Shown here in pieces: positions 1-8,872 of a DNA stretch of 32,188 nucleotides. The stretch covers positions 1-32,188 of the forward strand of contig CALRDJ010000007.1 of NCBI GenBank assembly GCA_943354875.1. The letters are read 5' to 3'. This DNA comes from Candidatus Levybacteria bacterium GW2011_GWA1_37_16. Its GTDB lineage: Bacteria; Patescibacteriota; Microgenomatia; Levybacterales; UBA12049. The translations under genes were made by a program, and so were the position numbers. Under the pieces are notes generated by a model, which was given only the letters and a program-made list of their open reading frames with translations, searched no databases and was not told where the DNA came from. Each line of letters opens with the position of its first letter. Positions within the stretch are counted from its first letter, which is position 1.

Positions 1-2
1 AA

Positions 3-239
3 ACCATGCATATCGGATCAGAGCTGGCTGAACTGGATCTGTCACTCCGTGGACCAGGGGATTTATATGGAACCATGCAGCATGGCATGGTAAAACTAAA
101 GATAGCAAATTTTTTCGATCAGGCACTTATAAGACTCGTCAGGAATGAAGCGAATAAGATATTTCCAAATCTCGATAGCTACCCGATACTCAGAGATAAA
201 CTGCGCCTGATATCTACGGAAAACGTAACCCCAGACTAG
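3..239 (+). CDS. recG: ATP-dependent DNA helicase RecG, C-terminal fragment (truncated by window start)
   Basis: Translation contains ELDLSLRGPGDLYGTMQHG, matching the RecG C-terminal motif (A-E-x-DL-x-LRGPG-x-x-x-GTxQHG); reading frame is open at the window edge. Confidence 0.85.
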   Translation, partial: TMHIGSELAELDLSLRGPGDLYGTMQHGMVKLKIANFFDQALIRLVRNEANKIFPNLDSYPILRDKLRLISTENVTPD

Positions 240-337
240 GCACGATATTATTGATCATAAAACATGTTCAATATTCAGCCTCATCAGATCTCATAGTTTC
301 TTATATTAATCTCAAATCGATCAATAACCTTAATCTG

Positions 338-430
338 TCATGACATTTGCAACAGGGTGATAATCTCTATTGGTGTTTTTAAATCTATGCCAAGATGTGG
401 TCTTTCGTAATTGTATTCATGGGACCATGT
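338..430 (-). pseudogene. Remnant of a DDE integrase-type transposase (IS3/IS481-like), C-terminal end only
   Basis: Minus-strand translation reads ..TWSHEYNYERPHLGIDLKTPIEIITLLQMS*, the hallmark C-terminus of integrase-core transposases (YNxxRPHxxLxxxTP); an in-frame stop lies immediately upstream. Confidence 0.75.
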
Positions 431-888
431 TCACCTCACATTCGTTAGTGATGAATAATTTGACAGGAGGAACGCAATATCAGTACCGAGTGAGAAGTAC
501 CGATGCGAACGGAAATGTCACAACTTCTGATGTTAAATCATTTACGACCAACACTAATTCTAGTGGGGGATCAAGTCCTACAGCAAGTCCTACAGCAAGT
601 CCTACAGCAAGTCCTACACCAAAACCAGCAGGATCAGCTACTGCTACGCCAACTCCGATAAGCGGAGGCGCCACGTCTGGAGAAATTACGCCTACAACTA
701 CACCAGCGCCCACAACTATGGGGTCAAGAACTAGTAACTTAAAACTACCCTCACTCATAGGATTTACAGTAGCTATGGCCGAAGGAGTAGGGTTTATATT
801 TCTCACCAGTCTTATACTCCAAGGTGTAGGAGTTATAAAAGTCGGATTCCTAGATAAAGTCATCCGCTTCATCCTTCGCATCAACTAA
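427..888 (+). pseudogene. Truncated fibronectin type III-like surface protein with PT-rich linker and C-terminal hydrophobic anchor
   Basis: HSLVMNNLTGGTQYQYRVRSTDANGNVTTSDVKSFTT resembles the C-terminal half of an FN3 domain, followed by PTASPTASPTASPTPKP and a hydrophobic C-terminus; the ORF region 5' of about 427 is antisense to the transposase remnant. Could still be expressed from ATG 427. Confidence 0.6.
572..619 (+). repeat. 12-bp tandem repeat (CAAGTCCTACAG), 4 units, encoding SPTA repeats
   Basis: caagtcctacag x3 followed by caagtcctacac, read directly. Confidence 0.95.
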
Positions 889-900
889 TAATTCGGAGCC

Positions 901-929
901 TTGCAGAAAAGCCAGAAATCAGGTAAAAT
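901..929 (+). promoter_or_regulatory. Sigma70-like promoter for rpmF (TTGCAG-17 bp-TAAAAT), predicted leaderless transcript
   Basis: -35 TTGCAG 901-906, 17-bp spacer, -10 TAAAAT 924-929; ATG at 936. Confidence 0.55.
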
Positions 930-935
930 ACTTCC

Positions 936-1157
936 ATGCCACAGGAGCCAAAGAAAAGACATTCACGAGCTAGACAAGGAAAACGCAGGCACGCGATTAA
1001 TCTGACCGTAACGCGTGGTATGGCGTGTTCTAATTGTGGAAAAGCATCGCTTCCACACACAGTGTGCAAAAACTGCGGATATTATGATGGTCGTCAAGTT
1101 TTAGCAATCAATAAAACCACAGTCAGAAAAATCTCGAAAGAAGAAGCAAGCGCATAA
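936..1157 (+). CDS. rpmF: 50S ribosomal protein L32
   Basis: MPQEPKKRHSRARQGKRRHA...CSNCGKASLPHTVCKNCGYYDGRQV; two CxxC zinc motifs typical of bL32. Confidence 0.95.
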   Translation: MPQEPKKRHSRARQGKRRHAINLTVTRGMACSNCGKASLPHTVCKNCGYYDGRQVLAINKTTVRKISKEEASA

Positions 1158-1172
1158 TATCATCGTATCCTA

Positions 1173-1535
1173 ATGAAGAACCCCTTAGACCCACGACACC
1201 AAAAACGACAAAAATTAGTCGAAGAATTATTTAAAATCGACTTTCATAAACAACCCATCGGAAAAGAAACCCAAGAGATATTAACCAATCAAAAAGCTAT
1301 CGATGAAGCTATCCACAAAGTGGCAGTAGAGTTTCCTATCGATAAGATAAATAAAATAGATTTGGCAATTTTACGTCTAGCAGTCTATGAACTACTCATC
1401 GAAAAAAAGGAACCACCTAAAGTGGTTATAGATGAAGCCATAGAATTGGCGAAAGAATATGGAGGAGATACGAGCCCGGCCTTTGTAAACGGAGCGCTCG
1501 GAAATATCATAACAAATGGATCTACCAACCTTTAA
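1173..1535 (+). CDS. nusB: Transcription antitermination factor NusB
   Basis: [20 protein letters not shown]...[32 protein letters not shown] is the NusB signature. Confidence 0.93.
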   Translation: MKNPLDPRHQKRQKLVEELFKIDFHKQPIGKETQEILTNQKAIDEAIHKVAVEFPIDKINKIDLAILRLAVYELLIEKKEPPKVVIDEAIELAKEYGGDTSPAFVNGALGNIITNGSTNL

Positions 1536-2175
1536 AAACCCTAAATTATTAGAACAAGCGTTTATTCATCGATCGTTTTTAAATGAAACGAAGGATAAGC
1601 TAGAGAGTAACGAGCGACTTGAGTTCTTAGGCGATAGTGTTATTTCATTTGTCGTATCCCAATACCTCTACAATAGCTACCCAGAATACAAAGAAGGAGT
1701 TTTGACAAATATCCGTGCGCTTATGGTAAATACCGGGAGCTTGGCACAAGTTGCGAAAGAATTAGAATTTGGTAAAAGACTTCAGTTATCACACGGGGAA
1801 GAAGAATCAAAAGGCAGAGAAAATGAATCACTATTGGCCAACTGCTTCGAAGCATTTGTCGGAGCTCTCTATCTAGACAGTGGTACCGAAGCGGTAGAGA
1901 CATTTCTAAAACCAGTGCTTCTGGTAAAAGTAGAGCAAATCGTAACGCGAAAAACATTTAAAGATCCCAAGAGCCTTTTACAAGAAAAGATCCAAGCCCA
2001 AAAACAGAAATCTCCACTCTATAAAGTCATGGAAGAAGTAGGTCCTCCACACGCACGAACCTTCACCGTGGGCGTGTATATCGACGATACTCTTATAGGG
2101 AAAGGCCATGGCACATCCAAGCAAAAAGCTCAGGAAGAAGCAGCGAAACACGCACTTGAGAACGAGCTCAAATAA
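1516..2175 (+). CDS. rnc: Ribonuclease III
   Basis: [21 protein letters not shown] signature and C-terminal dsRNA-binding domain ([20 protein letters not shown]). Confidence 0.96.
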   Translation: MDLPTFKNPKLLEQAFIHRSFLNETKDKLESNERLEFLGDSVISFVVSQYLYNSYPEYKEGVLTNIRALMVNTGSLAQVAKELEFGKRLQLSHGEEESKGRENESLLANCFEAFVGALYLDSGTEAVETFLKPVLLVKVEQIVTRKTFKDPKSLLQEKIQAQKQKSPLYKVMEEVGPPHARTFTVGVYIDDTLIGKGHGTSKQKAQEEAAKHALENELK

Positions 2176-2184
2176 TGGTACAAT
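2156..2184 (+). promoter_or_regulatory. Promoter inside 3' end of rnc for rpsP (TTGAGA-17 bp-TACAAT with extended TG)
   Basis: TTGAGA 2156-2161, 17-bp spacer, TGgTACAAT with -10 at 2179-2184; ATG at 2192. Confidence 0.55.
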
Positions 2185-2191
2185 ATTGCTT

Positions 2192-2419
2192 ATGTCACTC
2201 GTAATTAGACTTACCAGTATGGGGAAAAAAGGCGAAAGACGATTTCGCGTAGTTGTCGCGGAAAAACGAAGTCGCAGAGACGGAAGACCAGTTGAAGCAC
2301 TCGGTTGGTATGAAAAAGGTCCAGCAGGCAAGAAAGCTATAAATACCGAACGCGCCAAGTACTGGATATCTCAAGGAGCTAGGGCAAGCGCTACCGTGGA
2401 AAAACTTATAAACGCATGA
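2192..2419 (+). CDS. rpsP: 30S ribosomal protein S16
   Basis: MSLVIRLTSMGKKGERRFRVVVAEKRSRRDGRPVEALGWY; start chosen at ATG 2192 rather than the longer ORF. Confidence 0.94.
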   Translation: MSLVIRLTSMGKKGERRFRVVVAEKRSRRDGRPVEALGWYEKGPAGKKAINTERAKYWISQGARASATVEKLINA

Positions 2420-2694
2420 AAGATACATTAACCGCACTCATCGTCTCCATAGTCGACCAAAAAGATAGTGTCGTGGTCGAAGAACAAATAGGCGAAGAGG
2501 GTATAATTAATTTTATCGTTACCGTAGCACCAGAAGAAATGGGAAAAATTATCGGCAAAGAAGGAAAGGTCATCAGAGCACTGCGAAACGTGATGAAAAT
2601 CCCAGCGATGAAAGAGGGGAAACGAATCAACATATCACTTACTGATACCAACCCACCAGCCGAATCAGAACAAGTCATCGAACCAAGCGCCTAA
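2416..2694 (+). CDS. khpA: KH-domain RNA-binding protein (KhpA/YlqC family)
   Basis: Single KH domain with EEMGKIIGKEGKVIRALRNVMK (GxxG) located between rpsP and trmD, the conserved position for this family. Confidence 0.85.
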   Translation: MKDTLTALIVSIVDQKDSVVVEEQIGEEGIINFIVTVAPEEMGKIIGKEGKVIRALRNVMKIPAMKEGKRINISLTDTNPPAESEQVIEPSA

Positions 2695-2746
2695 TAAAAC
2701 CCACGAGTTTATACCTCATATATCTGCGTGATACACTATCTGTACT

Positions 2747-3421
2747 ATGAAAATAACTATACTTACCTTATTTCCTGAAATGCTCGCAGGACCGTTTGAT
2801 CATTCGATTATAAAACGCGCACGTGAAGACGGAAAGCTTACCATCGAATACGTACATATTCGAGATTTTGGTATAGGAACCCATAAGATGGCTGACGATA
2901 AGCCGTATGGCGGGGGAGTAGGAATGGTGCTTCGTGCAGACGTGGTAATTCCAGCTATTCAAAAATCGAAATGTAGTAGTGCATGTAATGAAAAAATATT
3001 TCTCATGGATGCTGGCGGTGAAAAATTTACCCAAAAAATAGCTCAAGACCTCTCAATTCTTGATCATCTAATCCTTATCTGCGGACACTATGAGGGAGTC
3101 GATGAACGAGTAGTGGAGTATATTGACGGGAAAATCTCTATCGGCGACTATATACTTACTGGCGGTGAATTACCCGCCATGGTGATAACTGATGCGGTAT
3201 GTCGACTAATTCCAGGAATCCTAGGAAAGGACGATTCGTCAAAAGAGGAATCATTTTCTGAAGGACTACTCGAGTATCCTCACTATACAAGACCTGAAAT
3301 CTTTGATGAAAAGAAAGTTCCAGAAATATTACTCTCAGGAAATCATTCAAAAATTAACGAGTGGAGAAAAGAACAGCAAATAAATCGTACGAAAAAAATT
3401 CGTCCAGACCTTCTATCCTAA
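2747..3421 (+). CDS. trmD: tRNA (guanine-N1-)-methyltransferase
   Basis: MKITILTLFPEML...MADDKPYGGGVGMVLRADV...CGHYEGVDERV...SIGDYILTGGELPAMVITDA. Confidence 0.97.
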   Translation: MKITILTLFPEMLAGPFDHSIIKRAREDGKLTIEYVHIRDFGIGTHKMADDKPYGGGVGMVLRADVVIPAIQKSKCSSACNEKIFLMDAGGEKFTQKIAQDLSILDHLILICGHYEGVDERVVEYIDGKISIGDYILTGGELPAMVITDAVCRLIPGILGKDDSSKEESFSEGLLEYPHYTRPEIFDEKKVPEILLSGNHSKINEWRKEQQINRTKKIRPDLLS

Positions 3422-4134
3422 CGAGAAGCAGATACCGTAGCTGTTTTAGTAGTCAGAGTATTCACCGCTTTCGCTTCCACTTGCCAATCAGATAATTTTT
3501 TTAACAAATCTTTATCGCTTTGTGTTATCGGTCGAAGAGGAACCGTATAATCAACCCGAAGCGGAGGCAACGATCGGTAATAAAAAAGGAGCCGAAGAGT
3601 AGAGGATCCAGAATCTGATTGAATAGTAGCTACAGAAGATAACGGCGAAGTCTTAGATAAAAGCGCTAAGAACTTCCTCGCACCGTCCGGCCCTGCCTGG
3701 ATAGTTAGCACCAAAGGGATCGATGGGGTCTCTGGAGAACCAGCCTGAGGCTTTAACAAACCTACCTGAAACGAATAGTCTGCCACACTCACGCCTGTCA
3801 CACTCGATGCGGCACTAATCGCATTAACAATGCCAGCGAAATCTTTCTCTGAAGGCAATGCCTGGAGTACCAGCTGTAAATCATCTGCTGTGTCATCCAT
3901 AGAGCTCAATATATTTAAATTACTTTGAAGCGTTGCTATCTTCTCCTGCTCTAGCGTCAAACGTTCTTTTGATGAGAAAAAATCAGATATCTGTCCTACG
4001 ACGACAAAGAGAAATACTAGTATGCTCACCAGTATTACGATCACTGGAATCAGGTATACCTTGTGGCGAAGATATAAGATTCGCCACGTTCCTGAATCAA
4101 AATTAAATTTTATCTTACTTAAGTCTGTATTCAT
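3418..4134 (-). CDS. pilO: Type IV pilus assembly protein PilO-like
   Basis: Single N-terminal TM, coiled coil and PilO-like periplasmic region; gene order pilM-pilN-pilO. Confidence 0.75.
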   Translation of the reverse strand: MNTDLSKIKFNFDSGTWRILYLRHKVYLIPVIVILVSILVFLFVVVGQISDFFSSKERLTLEQEKIATLQSNLNILSSMDDTADDLQLVLQALPSEKDFAGIVNAISAASSVTGVSVADYSFQVGLLKPQAGSPETPSIPLVLTIQAGPDGARKFLALLSKTSPLSSVATIQSDSGSSTLRLLFYYRSLPPLRVDYTVPLRPITQSDKDLLKKLSDWQVEAKAVNTLTTKTATVSASR

Positions 4135-4670
4135 GGTATCTGCGCTAATATGGTAACGGTATAGACCCCCCGACCACTTTCAAATGCCACATCAGACAAA
4201 ATAATTCGCTTAAATAGCTTCTGATCTTCGGCCAGTTTTGATATATTGTCGATATAGGTATTAATACTGAGAAGAGAACGCGAAGAAACAGTGAGCGTGA
4301 GTGTCTTTACCGTCTTCTCGCTCAGCACAAACCCATCTACGATGGTGCCACTTCCTGCCTGTCTTAGTAAGATATCCATGTAATTACCATAATCAGTCCT
4401 CTTGGAAAGAAGTGAAGAGATACTATTTAATCTCTCACCGGTTACCATATAGGTATTCGCCCGTTTATCGTAAGTAGAAAGACTTGCGAGTAATTGCTTC
4501 TCTCGCTCTACCAGCTGAGACAAGGGAGACTGAATATTAAGAAAAAAAAGAGCACCTGAAGAAGCAGTTACTAAAAACATCAAGCCAATTGCGACATATC
4601 TGGTGATAGTAAGCGCTCTTTGTTGTCCAGCTCCTGACTGCTGTTGTGGTAATAAATTAATTTCACTCAT
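4131..4670 (-). CDS. pilN: Type IV pilus assembly protein PilN-like
   Basis: N-terminal INLLPQQ motif followed by one TM helix, typical of PilN; 8-bp overlap with pilM. Confidence 0.82.
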   Translation of the reverse strand: MSEINLLPQQQSGAGQQRALTITRYVAIGLMFLVTASSGALFFLNIQSPLSQLVEREKQLLASLSTYDKRANTYMVTGERLNSISSLLSKRTDYGNYMDILLRQAGSGTIVDGFVLSEKTVKTLTLTVSSRSLLSINTYIDNISKLAEDQKLFKRIILSDVAFESGRGVYTVTILAQIP

Positions 4671-5694
4671 GTTTCATAGCTAATCCCACTGCTATCGTAT
4701 AATCAGGTGCACTATCAAGTATCTCCTTGGGCACTTCCTGAGAAGCCAAAACCTTCCATGGATTTCCCATAGCTGCCTCTATGCCAGCATTTTGTGCGAA
4801 GAATATTCCGATTCCAGGAAGCTTCGCGGTTCCTCCCGAAAGGAGAATTTGGGTAATCGGTGTTTCTGATTTATATTTCTCAGCATAAAATGCGAGAGCC
4901 TTCTTAACTTCTGAAAGAACTGAAAGTAGAATCGGCTCACTCGCTTTTCCAATCTTACCCTCAAACGTTTTAGATGAATATCCATATACTCGCTTATACT
5001 CTTCTGCTTGACTCGCAGTAAACCCAAAGTCAGAAGCAATTGCACGAGTAATCGCTATTCCTCCTACGGGAATAAAGTAAGTGAATATCACCATTCCTTC
5101 TTTTATGATAGAAAGAAGAGTACCGATAGCTCCTATGTGTACGATAAGGGTGTTTGGCAATCCTTCTCCAAAGATGAGCGCACGTATAACTGCAGTGATT
5201 TCAGTCTCAACATTTTGAATCGATAATCCTGCCAAGGCCATTACATGTTGATATTTATTAATAAGTGCTGTAGGCGCTCCGACGAGCAACACCTGCATTT
5301 TGGTATTCGGCTCACCTGCTTTTGGCTGATGCAAAATTTTCCAATCCAGAGTCACTGAGGGAAGGGGAACGGGAATATATTGTTCTGCTTCCCAATATAT
5401 GGCTGATGCCAATTCACTCTCAGATAGTACCGGCATATCCAAAACGCGGGTGTACACTTGGTTTTCTGGTAGTGCGATGTTTACTATTTTTGATGAAACT
5501 TTGGCTTCTGCTACTAATGCAGCAATACTCTGTGCCATAGCTTCCTGATCCAGAGGGGACTCTGACAGCATACCCTTTTCTGGCGTAGGAGATACCGCAG
5601 CTGCCTCCAGTACATACCCCTCTCCCGAAGGGTTTAGCGAAACCAGCTTCATCGTGGTACCCCCTATATCAAGACCGAATGCTTTTTGACTCAT
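4663..5694 (-). CDS. pilM: Type IV pilus assembly ATPase-like protein PilM
   Basis: FGLDIGGTTMKLV actin-like fold start, NIALPENQVYTRVLDMP, EAEQYIPVPL; typical PilM. Confidence 0.93.
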   Translation of the reverse strand: MSQKAFGLDIGGTTMKLVSLNPSGEGYVLEAAAVSPTPEKGMLSESPLDQEAMAQSIAALVAEAKVSSKIVNIALPENQVYTRVLDMPVLSESELASAIYWEAEQYIPVPLPSVTLDWKILHQPKAGEPNTKMQVLLVGAPTALINKYQHVMALAGLSIQNVETEITAVIRALIFGEGLPNTLIVHIGAIGTLLSIIKEGMVIFTYFIPVGGIAITRAIASDFGFTASQAEEYKRVYGYSSKTFEGKIGKASEPILLSVLSEVKKALAFYAEKYKSETPITQILLSGGTAKLPGIGIFFAQNAGIEAAMGNPWKVLASQEVPKEILDSAPDYTIAVGLAMKHE

Positions 5695-6533
5695 GGTTTT
5701 GGTGAAAAAAGAACACTAGGTGAAAATTCAGATGGAACCTCAGGATAACCCTGGAAAAATGCTATTTTTCGAGACGTTGTACCAGAAGTACCCACCGAAT
5801 CAATAGTACTGCCTTGTGCAGGCAATTCGCTATTTCCAGAAACAGCAATTTGTACCTTCGAGTAAAGGGGCATAATGCGCATAATAAGTCCTGATGTTAC
5901 TGCAATCGTTGACTTAAATTGATAGCTTCGTCCCGATATCGTCCCTCCGCCTCCAGAAACATAGGTAAAATTATTTACCGCAGTACGCGCGTTACAGGGA
6001 TCCAGTGCATAATGCTGAGAAACAGGTGCAGTCTTCGTTCCAGAAATAAGTACCAACTCCAATGCTGCCATAGAATTAACGGACACGCTGGGATCACATA
6101 CATCGCTACTTGATCCCCAATACACGGTCAGATTTCCACTCCAAGGATTCAAATAAATCTTTGATGGGTCAGCTGAGTAATCTGATAACCAAAGTGTTAC
6201 CGCATCATCCCGTAAAATAGTATTTCCACCATAGAGAGGAAACTCTGTGCCCCTTACAGTCGAAATGCTTACCTGCGCTATGACAGAATTATTATCAAAC
6301 TGCTTTGCTGTCGAGATACCACGTCCGGTTTTTGCTGCTTGCTCCACACCTGCTTCGGCAGCAGAGAAAGCACGTTGGGAATTTTCTTCTTCTGAGGCCG
6401 TACGAAGATTTGTAATAGACCGTGAAACAAGAGATAGCCCTACAGTAAGCGACACAACCATCACAAGCACTACAATTAAGAGCGCTTGTCCCTTCTCTTG
6501 TTCAAATGACCCACTTAAATTACCACGAACCAT
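5691..6533 (-). CDS. PilX-like minor pilus protein
   Basis: EKGQALLIVVLVMVVSLTVGLSLVSRSITNLRTASEEENSQRAFSAAEAGVEQA resembles the PilX N-terminal domain. Confidence 0.7.
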   Translation of the reverse strand: MVRGNLSGSFEQEKGQALLIVVLVMVVSLTVGLSLVSRSITNLRTASEEENSQRAFSAAEAGVEQAAKTGRGISTAKQFDNNSVIAQVSISTVRGTEFPLYGGNTILRDDAVTLWLSDYSADPSKIYLNPWSGNLTVYWGSSSDVCDPSVSVNSMAALELVLISGTKTAPVSQHYALDPCNARTAVNNFTYVSGGGGTISGRSYQFKSTIAVTSGLIMRIMPLYSKVQIAVSGNSELPAQGSTIDSVGTSGTTSRKIAFFQGYPEVPSEFSPSVLFSPKP

Positions 6534-6593
6534 AGGCAGGAATTATCCTTATTTAAGAGTATCAACGACGGAGTATTTCTGTCAATGACGCAG

Positions 6594-7199
6594 CTACCTA
6601 TTTATATTTCTCATACTTACTGAGGACTGAAAGTCAATTGTTCCTTGATTTTCTTGAAGCTGTACGGTACCACCGCTCGTAGCTGAAAGTGATAGGCTGA
6701 TATTAATAGTAGGGTAATTTGATAATGTGGGACGAAGACAAGTTATAGTGCAGGAATCTATGTGAACAGCTGCCGTATCCACTAAAGAAGCGCTATTGGA
6801 TGATACACCAGCAGTTGAACAAGAGAAAACTGTTTGTTCGTCATCAAACGAGGTTATCTTAATATACTTGTAATCAACCGGTGTGGGGGTTGGAGTAGGG
6901 GTTAAGGAACCACTCGTAGCGCCACAGAGAGTTGTATAGGTCACATTGTCCGTACTTACCCCATCAAAGCTCCTCGCATCTCGAAGCATTTTCGCCATCT
7001 GCCTCGTCGCATATACACCATTTTGTCTGACCACCGCTAATGCATTCGTTTTATTATTTCCTCTTAATACTCCAAATAAAATAGTTCCTATTATTCCTCC
7101 GATAGTCACTAATACGACCATAACAGCGAGCAACTCCACGAGAGTAAAACCCCCTTGTGAAACTTTTAACTTTGAACTTTTAACTTTGACCTTCATCAT
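6594..7199 (-). CDS. Minor prepilin (PilW/PulG-like) with TPTPTPTP tract
   Basis: Class III signal sequence QGG/FTLVELLAVMVVL. Confidence 0.8.
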   Translation of the reverse strand: MMKVKVKSSKLKVSQGGFTLVELLAVMVVLVTIGGIIGTILFGVLRGNNKTNALAVVRQNGVYATRQMAKMLRDARSFDGVSTDNVTYTTLCGATSGSLTPTPTPTPVDYKYIKITSFDDEQTVFSCSTAGVSSNSASLVDTAAVHIDSCTITCLRPTLSNYPTINISLSLSATSGGTVQLQENQGTIDFQSSVSMRNINR

Positions 7200-7738
7200 G
7201 GTGTTGGTATAAGCGTATAATCAGACAAGCACGAAATAAGTTTTGTCTGATGACAAAACAGATTATCTCTGTCAGTACAATTATTATCTGACCAGGAAAC
7301 AGTTACTGTCACCTTTGTCGCATTTGCCGATATGGCTACCGGTGTTGGCGTAGGCGCTAGGGGGGGGGTCAGCGTAGGAGGAGTACAATCAGATGATGCT
7401 GCCGTCAACGTCACTTCTCGAACAAAAATATCTACATTTTGACCACAACTAGTACCTATACGTGGCGTCAATGTTGTACTATTTCTAGGTAAACAGTAGA
7501 CGTTCGAGAGACTACTAAACGTAGTCCAGTCACTATTACGTAGCGTCTGAACTACTTCCATTCCTTGCTCTGCATATTGAGTAGCGAGATTTTGATTTTT
7601 CGCTGATTGCGTATTACTGAGCCCCGTAATAACCGCTATGGTTATGGCAGAGATTATACCCACAGCAACTCCCAGTGCTATCAGCACCTCTATAAGAGTA
7701 GATCCATATTCGTTATTATTGTGTTGCAATTCTTCCAT
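7196..7738 (-). CDS. Minor prepilin (PilV-like) containing a C9 homopolymer tract
   Basis: EYG/STLIEVLIALGVAVGIISA class III signal; TPPTLTPPLAPTPTPV segment. Confidence 0.8.
   Translation of the reverse strand: MEELQHNNNEYGSTLIEVLIALGVAVGIISAITIAVITGLSNTQSAKNQNLATQYAEQGMEVVQTLRNSDWTTFSSLSNVYCLPRNSTTLTPRIGTSCGQNVDIFVREVTLTAASSDCTPPTLTPPLAPTPTPVAISANATKVTVTVSWSDNNCTDRDNLFCHQTKLISCLSDYTLIPTP
7360..7368. repeat. Homopolymeric tract of 9 G on + strand (C9 in the coding strand of the prepilin)
   Basis: Read directly: gcgcta-ggggggggg-tcagcg. Confidence 0.95.
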
Positions 7739-8297
7739 CTGAAAAAATACTGATTATCCTCGGTGTCTTACCAAATCCTCCGACTGAAATAGCAGTCGAA
7801 CCATCAGAAGCCGCTCCTATAACACCTCCGGTGAGCACAGTAAAGGTAAGCGAAGGCGGATTACTACTTCCTATAAATGAAACGCCTGTAGGAAATTTCT
7901 TCGCTACAAGCGCTGGAGAAACCATGGAACCATTACATACCGTGTATAATGCATAATCCATAAGCACAGGGGTCGTCTCAGATGGCTGACACTGAGCTGA
8001 GCTTATACTACAAAATCCTATCTTATATCCATCGAGCCTACTACAGCCACTCGCAGGCTTTACCTGAGAGAATGCCCGAGATCTGGCTAGGGATAACGTC
8101 GTCACGAGCTCAGATGCAGAACTTTGAATAGCCTGAGACCGACTATATGTCACGAATGACACAACTCCGATAGTGGACAAGACTCCAACAATTGAAAAAA
8201 CAGCAAGAAGCTCTATGAGAGTAAAACCAAGACGTGAATCACGAGCTATGAAGTATGAATTATGGGGTTTTTTCTTAATTCTCGATTCATGATTCAT
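7716..8297 (-). CDS. Minor prepilin (FimT/GspH-like)
   Basis: RLG/FTLIELLAVFSIVGVLSTIGVVSF. Confidence 0.8.
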   Translation of the reverse strand: MNHESRIKKKPHNSYFIARDSRLGFTLIELLAVFSIVGVLSTIGVVSFVTYSRSQAIQSSASELVTTLSLARSRAFSQVKPASGCSRLDGYKIGFCSISSAQCQPSETTPVLMDYALYTVCNGSMVSPALVAKKFPTGVSFIGSSNPPSLTFTVLTGGVIGAASDGSTAISVGGFGKTPRIISIFSDGRIATQ

Positions 8298-8304
8298 AAT
8301 TCAA

Positions 8305-8775
8305 TTAGGGATTAGTTAATGTGTACGACCAGTTCGTGGTTCCTCCCGTACAGTAGCCACTATTATTTGTCGTATCTTTTTGGGAGTCTGCCACGTTTTC
8401 CATACAGGTATACAACGTATAGGTAGACCCATCAGAAACGTATGAATAAATATATTCTCCAGCATTCAGAGGATCACACGGAATAGTCTGTAAATATGTA
8501 TTGAGCGGAGAACCCCCCTGAAATGCATTTCCTTGCCCGCAAGGCGCAACTGGATTAGCAGGTGCAGCTGCACTCGTTACTGGATATTCTCCTTGATCTG
8601 ATCTATATAATTCAAGTGCTGATTGAAATTGACGAAGATTCGATTTCCGCTGTGCATCACGAGCACGCTGTCGTATACCGACAAAATTAACCATGAGGAG
8701 CGAAGAAAGAATCCCAATTATCGCCACCACAATCAAAAGCTCAATTAACGTAAACCCTCTTTGTGCTCTTTTCAT
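8305..8775 (-). CDS. Prepilin (PilA/GspG-like)
   Basis: MKRAQRG/FTLIELLIVVAIIGILSSLL...DAQRKSNLRQFQSALELYRSDQGEYP. Confidence 0.87.
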   Translation of the reverse strand: MKRAQRGFTLIELLIVVAIIGILSSLLMVNFVGIRQRARDAQRKSNLRQFQSALELYRSDQGEYPVTSAAAPANPVAPCGQGNAFQGGSPLNTYLQTIPCDPLNAGEYIYSYVSDGSTYTLYTCMENVADSQKDTTNNSGYCTGGTTNWSYTLTNP

Positions 8776-8786
8776 AATATATTATT

Positions 8787-8860
8787 TGTCATGCTGAATT
8801 TAGTTCAGCATCTCCCTGTGTCGAAACAGAAGTAGATCCTAAAGCAAGTTCAGGATGACA
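8787..8860 (-). repeat. Palindromic element copy 1 (double-hairpin subtype, 74 bp)
   Basis: TGTCATGCTGAATTTAGTTCAGCAT...ATCCTAAAGCAAGTTCAGGATGACA; reverse complement aligns with copy 3 at 65/74 by hand count. Confidence 0.9.
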
Positions 8861-8872
8861 CCCTAAAACGAA

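Noticed and set aside
240-337. Terminal inverted repeat of the IS remnant
   Set aside because: Only one end of the element is present, so no inverted partner can be matched within the window.
572-619. Possible CRISPR-like repeat
   Set aside because: Units are 12 bp, directly adjacent without spacers, and in frame as SPTA codons; this is a coding tandem repeat.
480-884. Minus-strand ORF (134 aa) with VGLAVGLAVGLAVGL repeats
   Set aside because: It is the antisense of the PTASPTAS repeat coding region; no recognisable domain, and the plus-strand frame gives a coherent FN3/PT-linker protein.
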